Part shown: piece by piece, positions 1 to 10,113 of the stretch | Layout: the number at the start of each line of letters is the position of its first letter | How positions within the stretch are numbered: position 1 is the stretch's first letter | Assembly: GCF_027942865.1 (NCBI RefSeq) | Contig: NC_134509.1 | Location: 11,744,017 to 11,808,016 of the forward strand | Length of the DNA stretch: 64,000 bases | Direction of reading: 5' to 3' | Source: Odontesthes bonariensis | Taxonomy: Eukaryota > Chordata > Actinopteri > Atheriniformes > Atherinopsidae | Notes under the pieces: model-generated | The model's input: the letters and a program-made list of their open reading frames with translations, nothing else | Databases searched by the model: none | Told to the model about the DNA's origin: nothing | Program-made: the position numbers and the translations under genes

Positions 1-1250
1 GGACGAGTTGAAACTGTCAGAATAAGATGACTCTCACAGCCTAAAACCTACAGAGGGGAAGTGTTTGTCAAAAATCATCAGTCTCAGTAAACAGAATGAT
101 CCCTCTCATCACATCTGAGTTCTACTTCCCATCAGCCACTGGTTGGAGTTGTACTCTAGAGGGCGCCATTATACGTCATTTATTATATATCATCAATAAG
201 AGGACTTGTTGATATTTTTTCAATGTTATTGTGAACATTGTCAAAAGTATACATATCATGTATTGTATATAGATTATCTTGTAATGGTTTATTTGGGTTA
301 GAGTTTCATTGGGTCAAAGATTTGTTCTTTGTTTTGGTGTGGTCCAGGTTACTTTTTGTCATTCGTGCACATCCTGCATCACACAGTTACATTGGTTCAT
401 GTTTTGTTTTGTAAAGCTTTCCCTCTTGTGTGTGCTGTTGAGTTTACTTTTCTTCTTCAACTGCCCACCTACCAAGCCTTAGTCTGCGCCAGAGTCGTCT
501 TCACTAAACAGAAACCATACAACCGTACCGAGTACAATCATACAAGATGTTCAATGTGCAGCCAGCCAATTTAAAACGTTTTCTTCCCCCTTTATTTCAA
601 CATCTGTAGTTCTCATTCTTCACCCTCAGGATGTTTATGACTTTTCTGCTGTGAACCAGCACCTCTCAAGATTTGTGGAGTGCTTTTCATCTGTCAGTCT
701 TCTTTACTGATTTATTAATGAAACAACGTATTCTACTGGCCCAAAATGTTTGCATTCTTTACCTCTACCCATCCAGACCTGCACATGCCTCCAGCTATCA
801 CCTCATTCTTCCCAGCAGATTTATTTCTGTAAGTAGGTGTTTGATTTTGACCTCATCACAGAAACCCCATAAAGTATAAAGGTCATTGTGGTTGTGAGAA
901 ATTAGTTCTTTCAGAGCAGCTTTCAACATATTCTCCTCTGCTGTTGATGCAAGTTTTTTAGAGTTCAAGGAAATAAAGCCAATGAAGAAGAGGGAGAGAG
1001 GTTGCGTGAGAGGATGTCAAATGTGCGTTGAAAGTGTCTTTAAAAAGATAATTATTGAATCGTGTTTCAACAGGCTTTTGTCCCCAGGGGAGCAGGTATC
1101 TTTTCCCTGATGTTCTTTATTTTTCTTCGACAGTTACATTTCACTGTGGGGAAATATGCCAGACCACTTAAACATGTCTATTGTATCAAATCATATTAGA
1201 TGTAAATACCCCTTTCCTAAACTCTTTAAGTAAACAGAAAATTCAGTAAA
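1..1250. other. Intergenic, no gene recognised
   Basis: I see no convincing exon chain here. Open frames are short and none has a signal peptide, P/Q-rich composition or matched splice sites. The stretch is AT-rich single-copy-looking DNA downstream of the first SCPP gene, whose 3' UTR probably ends between about 1,250 and 1,510, where AATAAA-type signals occur on the minus strand. Confidence 0.5.
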
Positions 1251-1575
1251 GAAAAATTGCTTCAAAATGTTTATTTCTTAAAAGAAGATGACATAAAAAG
1301 AGGAGGATAGAAACAACTAGCATACAGATACTGTGAAAATGAGAGATCACATCGCAGTCTGAACTCCTACAACAGTTCATTGATAATCAAAGACATCAGT
1401 AATCAAACAATTCTCCAGAAATAAAAACTCATTCTACACAAGTGACCTTCTCATACTGTAGACTGCTAATGTTTGGAAATTTCAAAAAGGTTGTGTAAAG
1501 TATACTTTTATTTCTTGACAAGCACTTGCTGAACCAAAGTCACTGCAAATGATGAAGGAAGGAATTCCCACTCCT

Positions 1576-3064
1576 TTACATCTTTGTTGGCATCTGCAAA
1601 AACAGAAGAGTAAACAGTTGTATTTTACTTTTTATATTTTTGTAACCCTTTATTGTGAGTGTGAACATCTATTTGTAGTGCACTCTGATTTTCAAAGGAA
1701 TAGATTAATGTTACCTGGTTTGTCTGTGTAGGTTGGTCCTGCTGGAGGGATTGCAGCGGGTCCTGAGATGGAACGGCGTTTGTATTGAAGGGTGGAATCT
1801 GAAACAAGAAACCAAACACATGAGAAAAAAGTAGAGAAACAGAACCTCAATGCACGGCAAGACTGGAGCTTTCCATTTGATCTTTCTTGGTCTTACATTC
1901 ACGGGTTGCTGGGGAATGTTTTGAGGAGGATATCCAAATGGAAGAACCTGTGACATAAAAATAAGGTCATTGAACAAAATAAGTTTTCACAGAGACGGGA
2001 AAAGGTCGGATGAAAATTTAGAAAAGACTCACATCTGGTGAAATAGGACCATTTGTCATAGGTGGCATGTTCTGCATTACCTGAAACAAAAGTAAAAGCA
2101 CCAAATTCAGAACTGTACTATACATATTTCTATGTTTGCAGATATGGATAATATGGATGTATGTCAAAGTGCAGGATAGTTACCCTTTGGTTAGTAAAGT
2201 CATAGGGGTAGAACTGCAAATTTTAAAACACAAGATCACAAAAATATCAATTAATCTTGTTGCACCGGTTGTTTATTGTACCAAACGTACTCTTAGAAGC
2301 AGCAAATGAACACTTACGACTTCTAAGCTCTGTCTGCCTGGTGGCTGAGGAATGGAGAACTTGACCAAACCATAACGGGAGATGGGCTGCAGAAAGTAAA
2401 ACCAATCACAAGTAAAAACAGTTACGTCTTGTTCATTCATATTTTCTTATGTACAGAGACTTAATGAAAAGCAGTGTATGATTGCCTGTTCTGGGTTTGG
2501 TCCTGCTGCACCACCAGCAAATCCGAACGGGTAAATCTGAGAGAAACACAGACGTACAGTTGTACTGTCAGCGGAGTCGATCGTCTCATTAAAGGCCACA
2601 TTTCATAGATACTAGATTTTGTTTTAGAGTCATGAAAAGATGCAGATGGTGTTTAGAAAAAAAAAGTGTGACATACAAATTCCATACTGTAAGCTCCCGG
2701 AAGTCCAGCTTGTGGGAAACCAGCGATGAGGGGGCTTTTCACCTGAGTGAATGTTGGGGAAAAAAAGTCTTAATTGTTTTAAACGGTCAAGATGATATTT
2801 CTGAAAAAATACGCAATAAATAAACGAAAAAATAGATTAGCTACACAGTGCAGAGCATGATTACCTGTGTAGGGGGCACCTGCTGTCTGGTGCCTGTGTA
2901 ATGAGGCAAGTACTGATACTAGGGAGAGAAACAAAAATGGTCGAATCACATAAAACAGAAGATTTCTTTGTTGTATTTGTATTTGCATTTGTCTTCTATT
3001 TAACACTTACTGGTACAGCACTGGCTGTGCCAGCCAAACACAGGCAGAAGATGGCCAGTTTCAT
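1576..3064 (-). CDS. P/Q-rich SCPP gene 1 (secreted matrix protein, about 174 aa)
   Basis: Ten coding exons on the minus strand, all in phase 0: 3011-3064, 2865-2918, 2677-2742, 2486-2536, 2318-2386, 2184-2213, 2033-2080, 1897-1947, 1715-1798 and 1576-1593. The first encodes the signal peptide MKLAIFCLCLAGTASAVP, with cleavage expected after TASA. The mature protein is rich in Pro and Gln with aromatic patches (IYPFGF, FYPYDF, VLPFGYPPQN) and one S-x-E site (SLEV) for FAM20C-type phosphorylation. It ends MPTKM-stop. The start is the only ATG before a hydrophobic segment. The exon pair holding IPQPPG and FYPYDF matches gene 2, so the two look like tandem paralogs. The intron after the fourth coding exon uses a GC donor at about 2485. 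SCPP class is well supported by architecture, position near odam and composition; I cannot assign the exact orthologue (scpp5, scpp7 or scpp9 are possible). Confidence 0.82.
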
Positions 3065-3160
3065 TTTTGTCCTGCAGACATAAAATTCAATCGTACAAAT
3101 TCTTAAAAAAGTCACACTGGGTGGTTGCTTTCTGTTTGAAGAGTATGCAGGTACTCACCC

Positions 3161-3271
3161 TCTGCGATAAAAACAAACACCCAAGAAACAAGACAAAATG
3201 GTGAATTTTGTGGATGAGATGATGCCAGCTGATGGTATCTTATCATACATAGAGCTACTTTGACTCTTATA
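3161..3271 (-). promoter_or_regulatory. Core promoter and non-coding exon 1 of SCPP gene 1
   Basis: A minus-strand TATA-like motif (TATAAG) lies at 3266-3271. About 25 bases downstream a non-coding first exon would run from near 3240 to 3161, ending at a good donor (AG|GTGAGTAC). A short untranslated first exon before the signal-peptide exon is the usual SCPP layout. The start site is inferred from TATA spacing. Confidence 0.55.
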
Positions 3272-3630
3272 GTGTGCCAGCTTCCTGAAGAGCCAATTGC
3301 AGTCAAGGGGTGTGAAACAGCTCAATGAGTGGTTACTGTTGGTGTCTAGCCATCAGCTTTACTAAATGACCAGTGGTCAAACCTGCTCTCTGACTAATAG
3401 CAGAGTTAGCATGATGTCTGGAGGCGGAGCACCTTCACTCTGTTCACCTCTCATTTTGCTGTCATGACATTTTTATTGAGCCTTAGGTGTGCAGTTTTTG
3501 GCACATCGGTTTTCTAGATTCCAGAGTCTCATGATCTGTTTCATAATCACTAAAAACAGCAAAGTTGTGGCTCAGGAGTTGGATTGTGGCCCCTCCACTG
3601 ATCGGTGTGTCTGTGTTCTGACTTTCTTAA

Positions 3631-4188
3631 GCCCTATTCAGACGGGACTAGTTTAATGGGGGGACCTGGGGTAAAGTAATAATAACCGGGAAATCTAGTC
3701 CCGTCCGAACGCGCCATGTCAGTAAAGATAGCGGAGTATGTCGGTAAACTTTGCAGAGAATTCTACCTCCTGTGAAACGGTCCGGAGTATCTACCATAGG
3801 TAATACTAATCCCGTGCGAATGCGACCTTCGGTAATAAGTACGGAATATGTTGTCACATCCTTTTAAAGGGAGAAACAATTAGGTGTGTCTGTTTGCAAA
3901 CATGGAGGTTCTGGATGAAGCGTTCTCGTCCAATTTCGGACTTTGGCTTGCTTCGACCTGGTCGGCGCCATGTCTGTTTACAGATGGGGTTTATGGAAGT
4001 GAAATGAAGACGTGCATAGCATCCAGGATGTGACGGTTGTGCGTAACCAACAACTACTCCCATGTTAGATGAATATTACAGGGATTTCTTGTCCCGTCCG
4101 AATTGGTCATTTCTTCTCCCTTGGCGTCGTCTGGTTAACCAACATTACCATACGTCCCCCCATTGAACTAGTCCCGTCCGAATAGGGC
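3631..4188. mobile_element. Non-autonomous DNA transposon (MITE), 558 bp
   Basis: The ends form inverted repeats of about 37 bp beginning GCCCTATTC, with GACGGGACTAGTT inside, differing at only a few positions. Both ends are flanked by TTAA. TTAA fits piggyBac or Kolobok; a TAA/TTA duplication would fit PIF/Harbinger, and the sequence cannot separate them because TTAA is palindromic. Variants of the motif CCCGTCCGAA recur inside the element. It has no transposase and sits just upstream of the gene 1 promoter. Confidence 0.75.
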
Positions 4189-4194
4189 TTAAGT

Positions 4195-5000
4195 CTACAT
4201 GTCTCACTGTGAAAATACGTTTGTGCTTTGTTTGGATAACAACTGTCATACCTTTACCAAACTGCTTAATAAAAGTGCTTTACCGAAAGTCTGCCCAGGT
4301 AACACTGAACTGGTTTGATACTGTGTATAATAGAATTAGAAAGTCCAAATCTAAACAAGATACAGTGTCCAATGATAGGGGGGCATCACATGGATTACAA
4401 AATTGGACTGACATAATTTGACAAGAAATAAATCTTGATAACACACCTCTCTGGTCCGCACACCAGTCAGAGTCATTCTGGACACAGCTGCGGTACCAAC
4501 AGATAACAATGCAATTCATCTGTAAGTGACTCTGTATCAACTATAACAATGTTGTCTCTGAAGGAGATAACAATTCATGTACAATGTGCACTGTCAACTT
4601 TTTCATTTGTGCACATTGTATATAGAGTAAATACAGTACATTTTATATTTATTTTCAATTGATTTTGTATATACTGTCATTACTGTGATTGTTTGCCTTT
4701 ATATGCCTTTCTATTTGCACTGACGTGGAACAGTATTCCAGTTTATGTGCTATGAACTAAGTATGACCGTACAATAACAAGATACACAGCCTGCTTTCTT
4801 TGATTATGAGAGTCAACAATAATTTCATTCACTGCTTACTCACAATCTTGAAAACCCTCAAGTGAAAACTTGTGATCATTTGTGAATAATTTGTATAAAA
4901 GCTGACTTAAGGCGAATCACAGACATGTGTAGAAACCACAAAATGCTGAGTGTTGGTACTCCTTCCAAATATATTGATATGAGCAAAAGAACCACAAGAA
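4195..5000. other. Intergenic, no gene recognised
   Basis: AT-rich sequence between the MITE and the 3' end of SCPP gene 2. A minus-strand AATAAA-type signal near 5026 is the likely end of gene 2. No exon pattern, RNA gene or repeat was recognised. Confidence 0.4.
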
Positions 5001-5480
5001 AACAGATGAATGCATTCAGTTCATTTATTTTGAAACAGAGATTGCAAGTTTGATTGAGAAAACAAACTACAGATGATGAGAAAACCATGTGCAGGAAGAA
5101 AAAAAAATCACTACATGGTCACATTCCTTTTACAAAGAAAAGAGCACTTTTATAGTTTTTATGGTTGAAAAACCTTAGCACCACCTACAGACTGGACTTT
5201 TCCTCCAAAATGCAGAGCACCAATTTTCATAATTTGGAAAAAAGCATTGCTGGCCGATCACCTTTCATTGAAGTTGGTTGTGGGTCTTACACCATGGGTC
5301 ACCTTAAATGAAAAACAAAACTCATTCTGAATGATGTTTTCAGAAATGATTTCATTGTTTAGACGAATATGCTAGTGATACGATTAAATCTATGATCCTT
5401 GTGGACGTGAGAGATTGTTTTTGTGTCTGTGTAGTACCTGTTTGCACACACAAGTGCAAAAGCTGCTGACTCAGATATCT

Positions 5481-7131
5481 TCAGTCATCCTCCTCCTCAT
5501 CATCATCACTGGGTTTGGCAGCCTGAAATGACAGAGGCATCTGGTGAACCAATCAGGAGTAAGAACAATCTCCAACATGTCATCTGGTGAGTCAGTGTTT
5601 TTCAACAGCTCAGCAGAAATAGTTGGAAGACATTTATTGAAAGGAACCCGTTGCCCTCATCACCACTGTAAATTCAACCTCTACTGCAGTCATTTGAATT
5701 TATCATCATCATAACAAATCATACAGTATCATTGATGCTGTACTTTCTACATTTTGTTCAATGAATTTGAATAGTCCACAATGCAAATGGTCAGTTGCTC
5801 TTACAGGGGCAGCAGCGGCTGGTGCAGCTGGAGCAACTGGAACTACAGCAATGACAGGAACAAGGGGGGCAGCGGGGGCAGCGGGGGCAGCGGGGGCAGC
5901 AGGGGCAGCAGGGGCAGCAGGGGCTGCGGCAGCAGGATCTGGCAAGTTGAATCCGAAGGGGTAGAACTGAAGCAGATGAGAAAGAAATTTCGAACATTAG
6001 TTCAATAAAATCTCACAGAAGTTTTCTGCCAAAAAGCTTCAAATCTGCAGGCACTTACAATCTCCTGATCCTCGCCATTTGGCTGGGGAATATCCTGCTT
6101 AATGAAGCCTCGGACCTTTCAATGAAAATACATGCAGGCATTCATATATGCACTTAAAAAGCTTACTTTACTTTGTATCCAGGTTTTGTCTCTAAATCAG
6201 CATTATCTATTTATAGTATGATTCACTCTTTTATCACAATTGTACAATAAACTCACTTTACTTTACTTACTTTACTTCTTTAATTGTTGCTACAATAGAC
6301 TCAATATTTAGACTACGTAAATATCAAGCTGTAATGTGTCACTCACAGGTCCTCCGATAAGCTGTCTCTGGTCATCAACTGGGAGCAGCTGAAAAGGAAA
6401 AACAGACATTAATTTTATTTAAAAGAGTGCTTACCAGATGTGCCTTGAAAAGATGTCAAATAATGACATTTAGCTCTTACAACTTCCAGAGATCCAGCTG
6501 GGACTCCAACAGGGATAGCCTGGGCAGCCTGTGAAGAAAATATGAATCAAACTGACCTTTAGATGAGACACTTGGGCTATAGGGGACTTAAGGTTTAAAG
6601 TAGAAGAGCCCGTCAGCTAAGAATAAAAGAAAAATTATCACCTCATTCACTGAGATCTAAAAAAATGGTATTTTAGTGTTTTGTGTGTGTGTTTATGTGT
6701 CTGTCATACTATATAACATCTTATCTAGGGTTTGTGTCATTATACCTGAGCTGGAGCGTGGTGGATGTCAAACTCCATGTACTTCTGCGACTGTTTTAGA
6801 GAGAAAATGATACAGATTCAACAAAATGCTGGTCGGTCTTAGATGAATAATTCAGACAAACGTGTTTGGTTAGGTATTTTTCACAGATGAAAAATACCTA
6901 ACCAAACAAGAAAGAAACTGAAAGAAACAAAAAGACCATAAAAACTAAGAGAACCACTCGTGGATTTTAAGTTGTGATTATGTTGTCAGTTATTTGCAAT
7001 AATTAAAAGGTACACAGAAAAATCACATGAGTAAGTAAGAAATAAAATTATCTCAGAGATAAAGGGGTCTCTCTTACAGGGGCGCAGAAAGCAATCCCAA
7101 GGATGCAGGCTGTAAGCAGGATGAATTTCAT
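5481..7131 (-). CDS. P/Q-rich SCPP gene 2 with Ala-Pro repeat and acidic tail (about 154 aa)
   Basis: Eight coding phase-0 exons: 7078-7131, 6746-6790, 6642-6656, 6481-6528, 6347-6388, 6059-6115, 5805-5966 and 5481-5522. Exon one gives the signal peptide MKFILLTACILGIAFCAP. Next come SQKYMEFDIHHAPAQ, a five-codon exon (ISVNE), an exon ending SLEV (S-x-E site), LLPVDDQRQLIGGP, an IPQPNGEDQEI exon and an exon starting FYPFGF. That last exon runs into repeated AAP units and then VPVIAVVPV and a second Ala-rich stretch. The last exon encodes AAKPSDDDEEEDD, an acidic tail suited to Ca2+ or mineral binding. The IPQP...FYPFGF exon pair is shared with gene 1. An untranslated first exon probably starts near 7310 and ends at the donor at 7258. 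It is secreted and probably acts in mineralised or epithelial matrix; the orthologue is unassigned. Confidence 0.82.
5864..5925 (+). repeat. GC-rich Ala-Pro coding minisatellite, potential G-quadruplex
   Basis: On the plus strand, runs of four to six G are separated by CAGC or CAGCA spacers of 4-5 bases, at least seven runs in a row. The minus strand encodes the AAP repeats of SCPP gene 2. Runs and spacing meet the usual G-quadruplex pattern, with the G-rich strand being the template strand of the gene. The surrounding DNA is AT-rich, so the block stands out. Confidence 0.7.
6864..6907. repeat. Perfect 18-bp hairpin in SCPP gene 2 intron
   Basis: Positions 6864-6881 and 6890-6907 are exact reverse complements around the 8-base loop 6882-6889. 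It lies in the intron between the signal-peptide exon and the following coding exon. It may be a remnant of a small inverted-repeat element; no function can be read from it. Confidence 0.75.
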
Positions 7132-7258
7132 CTTGAATTAAGCTGTCAAAGAGAACATTTTGAGTCATTACATTTTGTAGCATTCACTGCAGAACTCCAG
7201 AAAGAAGTAAAATATCGCAATGTTGAAAAATTTGCAGTGCATGAGTGGTCTACATTAC

Positions 7259-7342
7259 CTTTCCGTTACGGCTGCTCGTGTGTACTGTAGGACTCTTGAA
7301 GAGGGGTGTGATTAGTGACGGGAGATCTGCTCCTATTTATTT
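7259..7342 (-). promoter_or_regulatory. Core promoter and exon 1 of SCPP gene 2
   Basis: An A/T-rich TATA-like motif (AAATAAATAG on the minus strand) lies at about 7333-7342. A short untranslated exon follows, ending at 7259 before a GTAATG donor. The start site is inferred from spacing. Confidence 0.45.
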
Positions 7343-7621
7343 GCTGACAAAACAAAGAACATGCAAACTTTTGACAGGTACTGGTGACAAGCCAAAATAT
7401 TTCACTTTATGAGTCCAAAACTGGCTGCCTTAGTTCCGTGAGAATTCCCCCTAAGACTTTTTTGGCTTGAAACGTTGAAATGTGACATTAATCACATTTG
7501 TTGCTTCAGCGATATGATTTATAAGGTGCATCTGTGCAAGAGATTTCACACTCAAGAGGTTTCACGAGGACTCAAATTTATACAAGGATTAACTGTATAC
7601 TACCTCTATAAAGCACATATA

Positions 7622-7622
7622 C

Positions 7623-7684
<62 letters not shown>
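7622..7684. repeat. (GAT)n microsatellite, about 20 units
   Basis: An uninterrupted trinucleotide tract. The methionine run it encodes in one frame is a by-product, not a protein feature. Confidence 0.97.
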
Positions 7685-7686
<2 letters not shown>

Positions 7687-8020
7687 TGGATGACAAATAT
7701 TACTCTGATTCTAGATCATATAGACATATTTTTCCTCTGTGCTGTTGTACTTTTCAGACATCTACATTTTGAGGTGATTCTTCCTTACGGTATGTATTGG
7801 CCGTAAAGACGTTGGTTTTCCTTTGAATATAGGGCAATTGGAAGGTACAGGTTCTTGTCCTTCTTTTTTTAAATAAAGGCTTTTTGGGTACTGGTGGCCT
7901 TTATTCAAAAGTAGGTAAGAAGGAGGCAAATGGAGTTGGGGAAGACATGCAGCAAAGGGCCCCAGGCTGGGACTGGAACCTGGGTTAGATGTGTCTAGGA
8001 ACCGCAGCCACTGTACATGG

Positions 8021-8874
8021 TGTCATGGTCACGGATTTATAAACATTTTCTGGACTCTATTCATTTCCTGTTTTATTTTTTTAACCTCTTAACACACAAT
8101 GTCCCGTGAACGGGACGCTGACGCCATTTTGTTTACAAATTTTTAACGAAATTGATGTCATACGGCATGTACACAAACAAATAATTGTAATGCCGCATAC
8201 CGTTTGAAAGCTGAAACCGTCAGCTATCGTTTGAGCCCAACCACGAAGAACAACACTCTCCACAGCACTAACAGTAGTGTGATCTTCTCTGTATGTGACG
8301 CCATGGTATTTGCAACTGAAAACAATGCAATTGACACTTCAGGCATAAACTTGGAAGTGTTACCTTTCCAATGGTACCAAGTACATGCATGTATCTACAA
8401 CCATGTGGGATCTCTGCTACTTTCAAGTTGGGTATGCCAATTTCGCAAATGAAGTTTGAAAAAGGGGGTGTGTTCTAAAGGGTTAACCGTTGTCATCCTT
8501 ATTTCACTTCCTGTCAAGTTTCCCACCAGTCTCAGCCACACCTGGTGGCCATCAGTAATTATTCTCAGTACCATTTATACTCCTAGCTTTCCAGACCTTC
8601 CTTGCCAGATTGTCTAGGTTCCTGTGTTCCAAGCTCTCTAGCGTTCCAAGTGTATGTATGATTGTGTTTGACCTTTTTCAGGTGTTTTTTGACTCTTCTC
8701 TTGCCTTGCCCAGTTTGATACCTCTGCCAGTGGATTTTTGACTTGGACTGTTTTTTGACTCTGCCTCTGCCTACCCCTGCCTGTACTTTTGCCCTGCGGA
8801 TTGCCTACCTGTGTATGACCTTTATTAAATTGTGTTTGATCTCTGCACTTGAGTCTCCAAGTCTGTTCGTTACA
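8021..8874. mobile_element. Solo LTR of an LTR retrotransposon (fossil), with a MITE inside
   Basis: The segment begins TGTCATGG and ends GTTACA (TG...CA ends) and is flanked on both sides by the 5-bp duplication CATGG (8016-8020 and 8875-8879), as expected for LTR element integration. No internal coding region is present, so it is a solo LTR. It is about 450 bp once the inserted MITE at 8081-8486 is removed. The family is uncertain (Gypsy-like or endogenous-retrovirus-like). It is clearly an old, inert copy. Confidence 0.6.
8081..8486. mobile_element. piggyBac-like MITE, about 400 bp, inside the solo LTR
   Basis: Flanked by TTAA at 8081-8084 and 8483-8486. The inner ends begin CCTCTTAACAC and, on the other strand, CCCTTTAGAAC, an imperfect terminal repeat resembling the CCC(T)TT ends of piggyBac elements. 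No transposase is encoded. It is the youngest of three nested insertions here. Confidence 0.5.
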
Positions 8875-8919
8875 CATGGGGTGCCTGCTTAACCAGACGG
8901 GCTATACAGCACCCAATCC

Positions 8920-9640
8920 CGTGCTTCTGAATATACCAAAAATAAAAAAGTTACATTTGCAAATTCAACAGTGAACCCTCTTTCCAAAATGTGCAGCTTC
9001 ACTAAGCAGAATACTTTCTTTCACATGGTTGGGGAGCTGAACTCCAAACATTCCTCTTCCAGCTCTTTCACCCAGCAACGTGGGGTGTACAAACGCCTTT
9101 GGTCTAAAGAGCAGACACTCTAGTCTCTGCAATGGGACTCCCTCAAGGCTATCTTTAGTCTCCTTGTCTCATCTCTGATTGATGACTTTCTTGTCTGGTC
9201 CATGAGTTTTGGTCGTCTGCCATTTCTTGGGAGGTTTATTGTGCTGTTACAGTCTTTACATTTTCTAATTATGGATGCAATGGAGCTCTCTGACATAAAA
9301 GATTAAAAGATTCTGAAGTCTAATCTCTACTTCTCCACAGGGATATGTTTAGGGCGCTCCTTGGTTTTTATTGTGCTGGTTGCATCGTGGTGCCCCTTGC
9401 TTAGGCTCTGGGCCTCTCACAACAAGTCTATATATACAACGATCATGTGACAGTTAGGTTGACTTAATTGTGAACAAGTTCCGTGACTTACTAAAGTAAC
9501 GGTCAGGACCAGATCATAATTCAAAGCTTCAAAAGAAATATTTCAATACATATACACACACTACTTTACTTTATTTTAGAAGTTGTAAAACAAAACAAGC
9601 AAGGATTGCAAGTATTGTTCAGACTCAAACTGTAAGAGAG
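8920..9640. other. Intergenic, no gene recognised
   Basis: No exon chain, RNA gene or clear repeat identified between the nested SINE/LTR block and the Tc1/mariner remnant. Confidence 0.4.
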
Positions 9641-9931
9641 AGGTTCAGTGAGCATGAGACGTGATTTCCACACAATTTACCACCATGAAGTCCAGACCTC
9701 AACTCCGCTGAGAATCTTTGGGATGTGCTGGACTTTCTGGGTCTTCCATTATAACCACGTGATTTTGGCAAAAACATTGCAACTTTCGATGGAAATTTAT
9801 GCTTTTATGTTGCATAAGCTTATCAAAACTCTGCCTCAGCAAATTCTGTGGTTGTCGATTGCAAATCGAGCAAAAAGTGATCCAAAAAATACGAAAGTGG
9901 GTGACTTCTTTTTGGCCAGGCACTCTGTTTA
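9640..9931 (+). mobile_element. Tc1/mariner transposon 3' remnant
   Basis: One plus-strand frame near 9690-9735 reads SPDLNSAENLWDVLD, the conserved C-terminal stretch of Tc1/mariner transposases around the last catalytic acidic residue. The stretch ends in a TTTTTGGCCAGGCACT-like terminus typical of these elements in fish. The rest of the element is missing. It lies immediately past the 3' end of SCPP gene 3. Confidence 0.7.
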
Positions 9932-10113
9932 AAATCTTTTTTTATTTGATATAATTCATCATGACAAAGTAAAAGACAAAACCAATAATGATACATATTC
10001 ATAGTTAGTAACATCCATGAGATACATCATTATTATTCTACATTTTGCATCAGTGCTGTGTTAAGTTTTCTTTGTTGGTATATAGTGTTTTATGTCGGCT
10101 GATGGCTGCAGCC

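Larger units (their letters stand above)
7925..8918 (-). repeat. tRNA-derived SINE, split by an LTR insertion
   Basis: Read on the minus strand, 8918-8875 begins like a tRNA head (box A-like segment around TAGCCCGTCTGG) and 8020-7925 continues it with a box B-like GGTTCCAGTCC at 7970-7980. A GGGGCCCTTTGCTGCATG segment follows, typical of fish tRNA SINEs. The two halves are separated by an LTR element bearing a 5-bp target duplication, so the SINE is the older layer. The 3' limit is approximate. Confidence 0.6.

Noticed and set aside
5781-6008. Plus-strand Gly/Ser-rich frames over SCPP gene 2
   Set aside because: Antisense shadows of the Ala-Pro repeat exon; the minus-strand exon chain explains the sequence.
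7475-7693. Frame ending in a run of 20 methionines
   Set aside because: Product of the (GAT)n microsatellite; no start context or gene structure.
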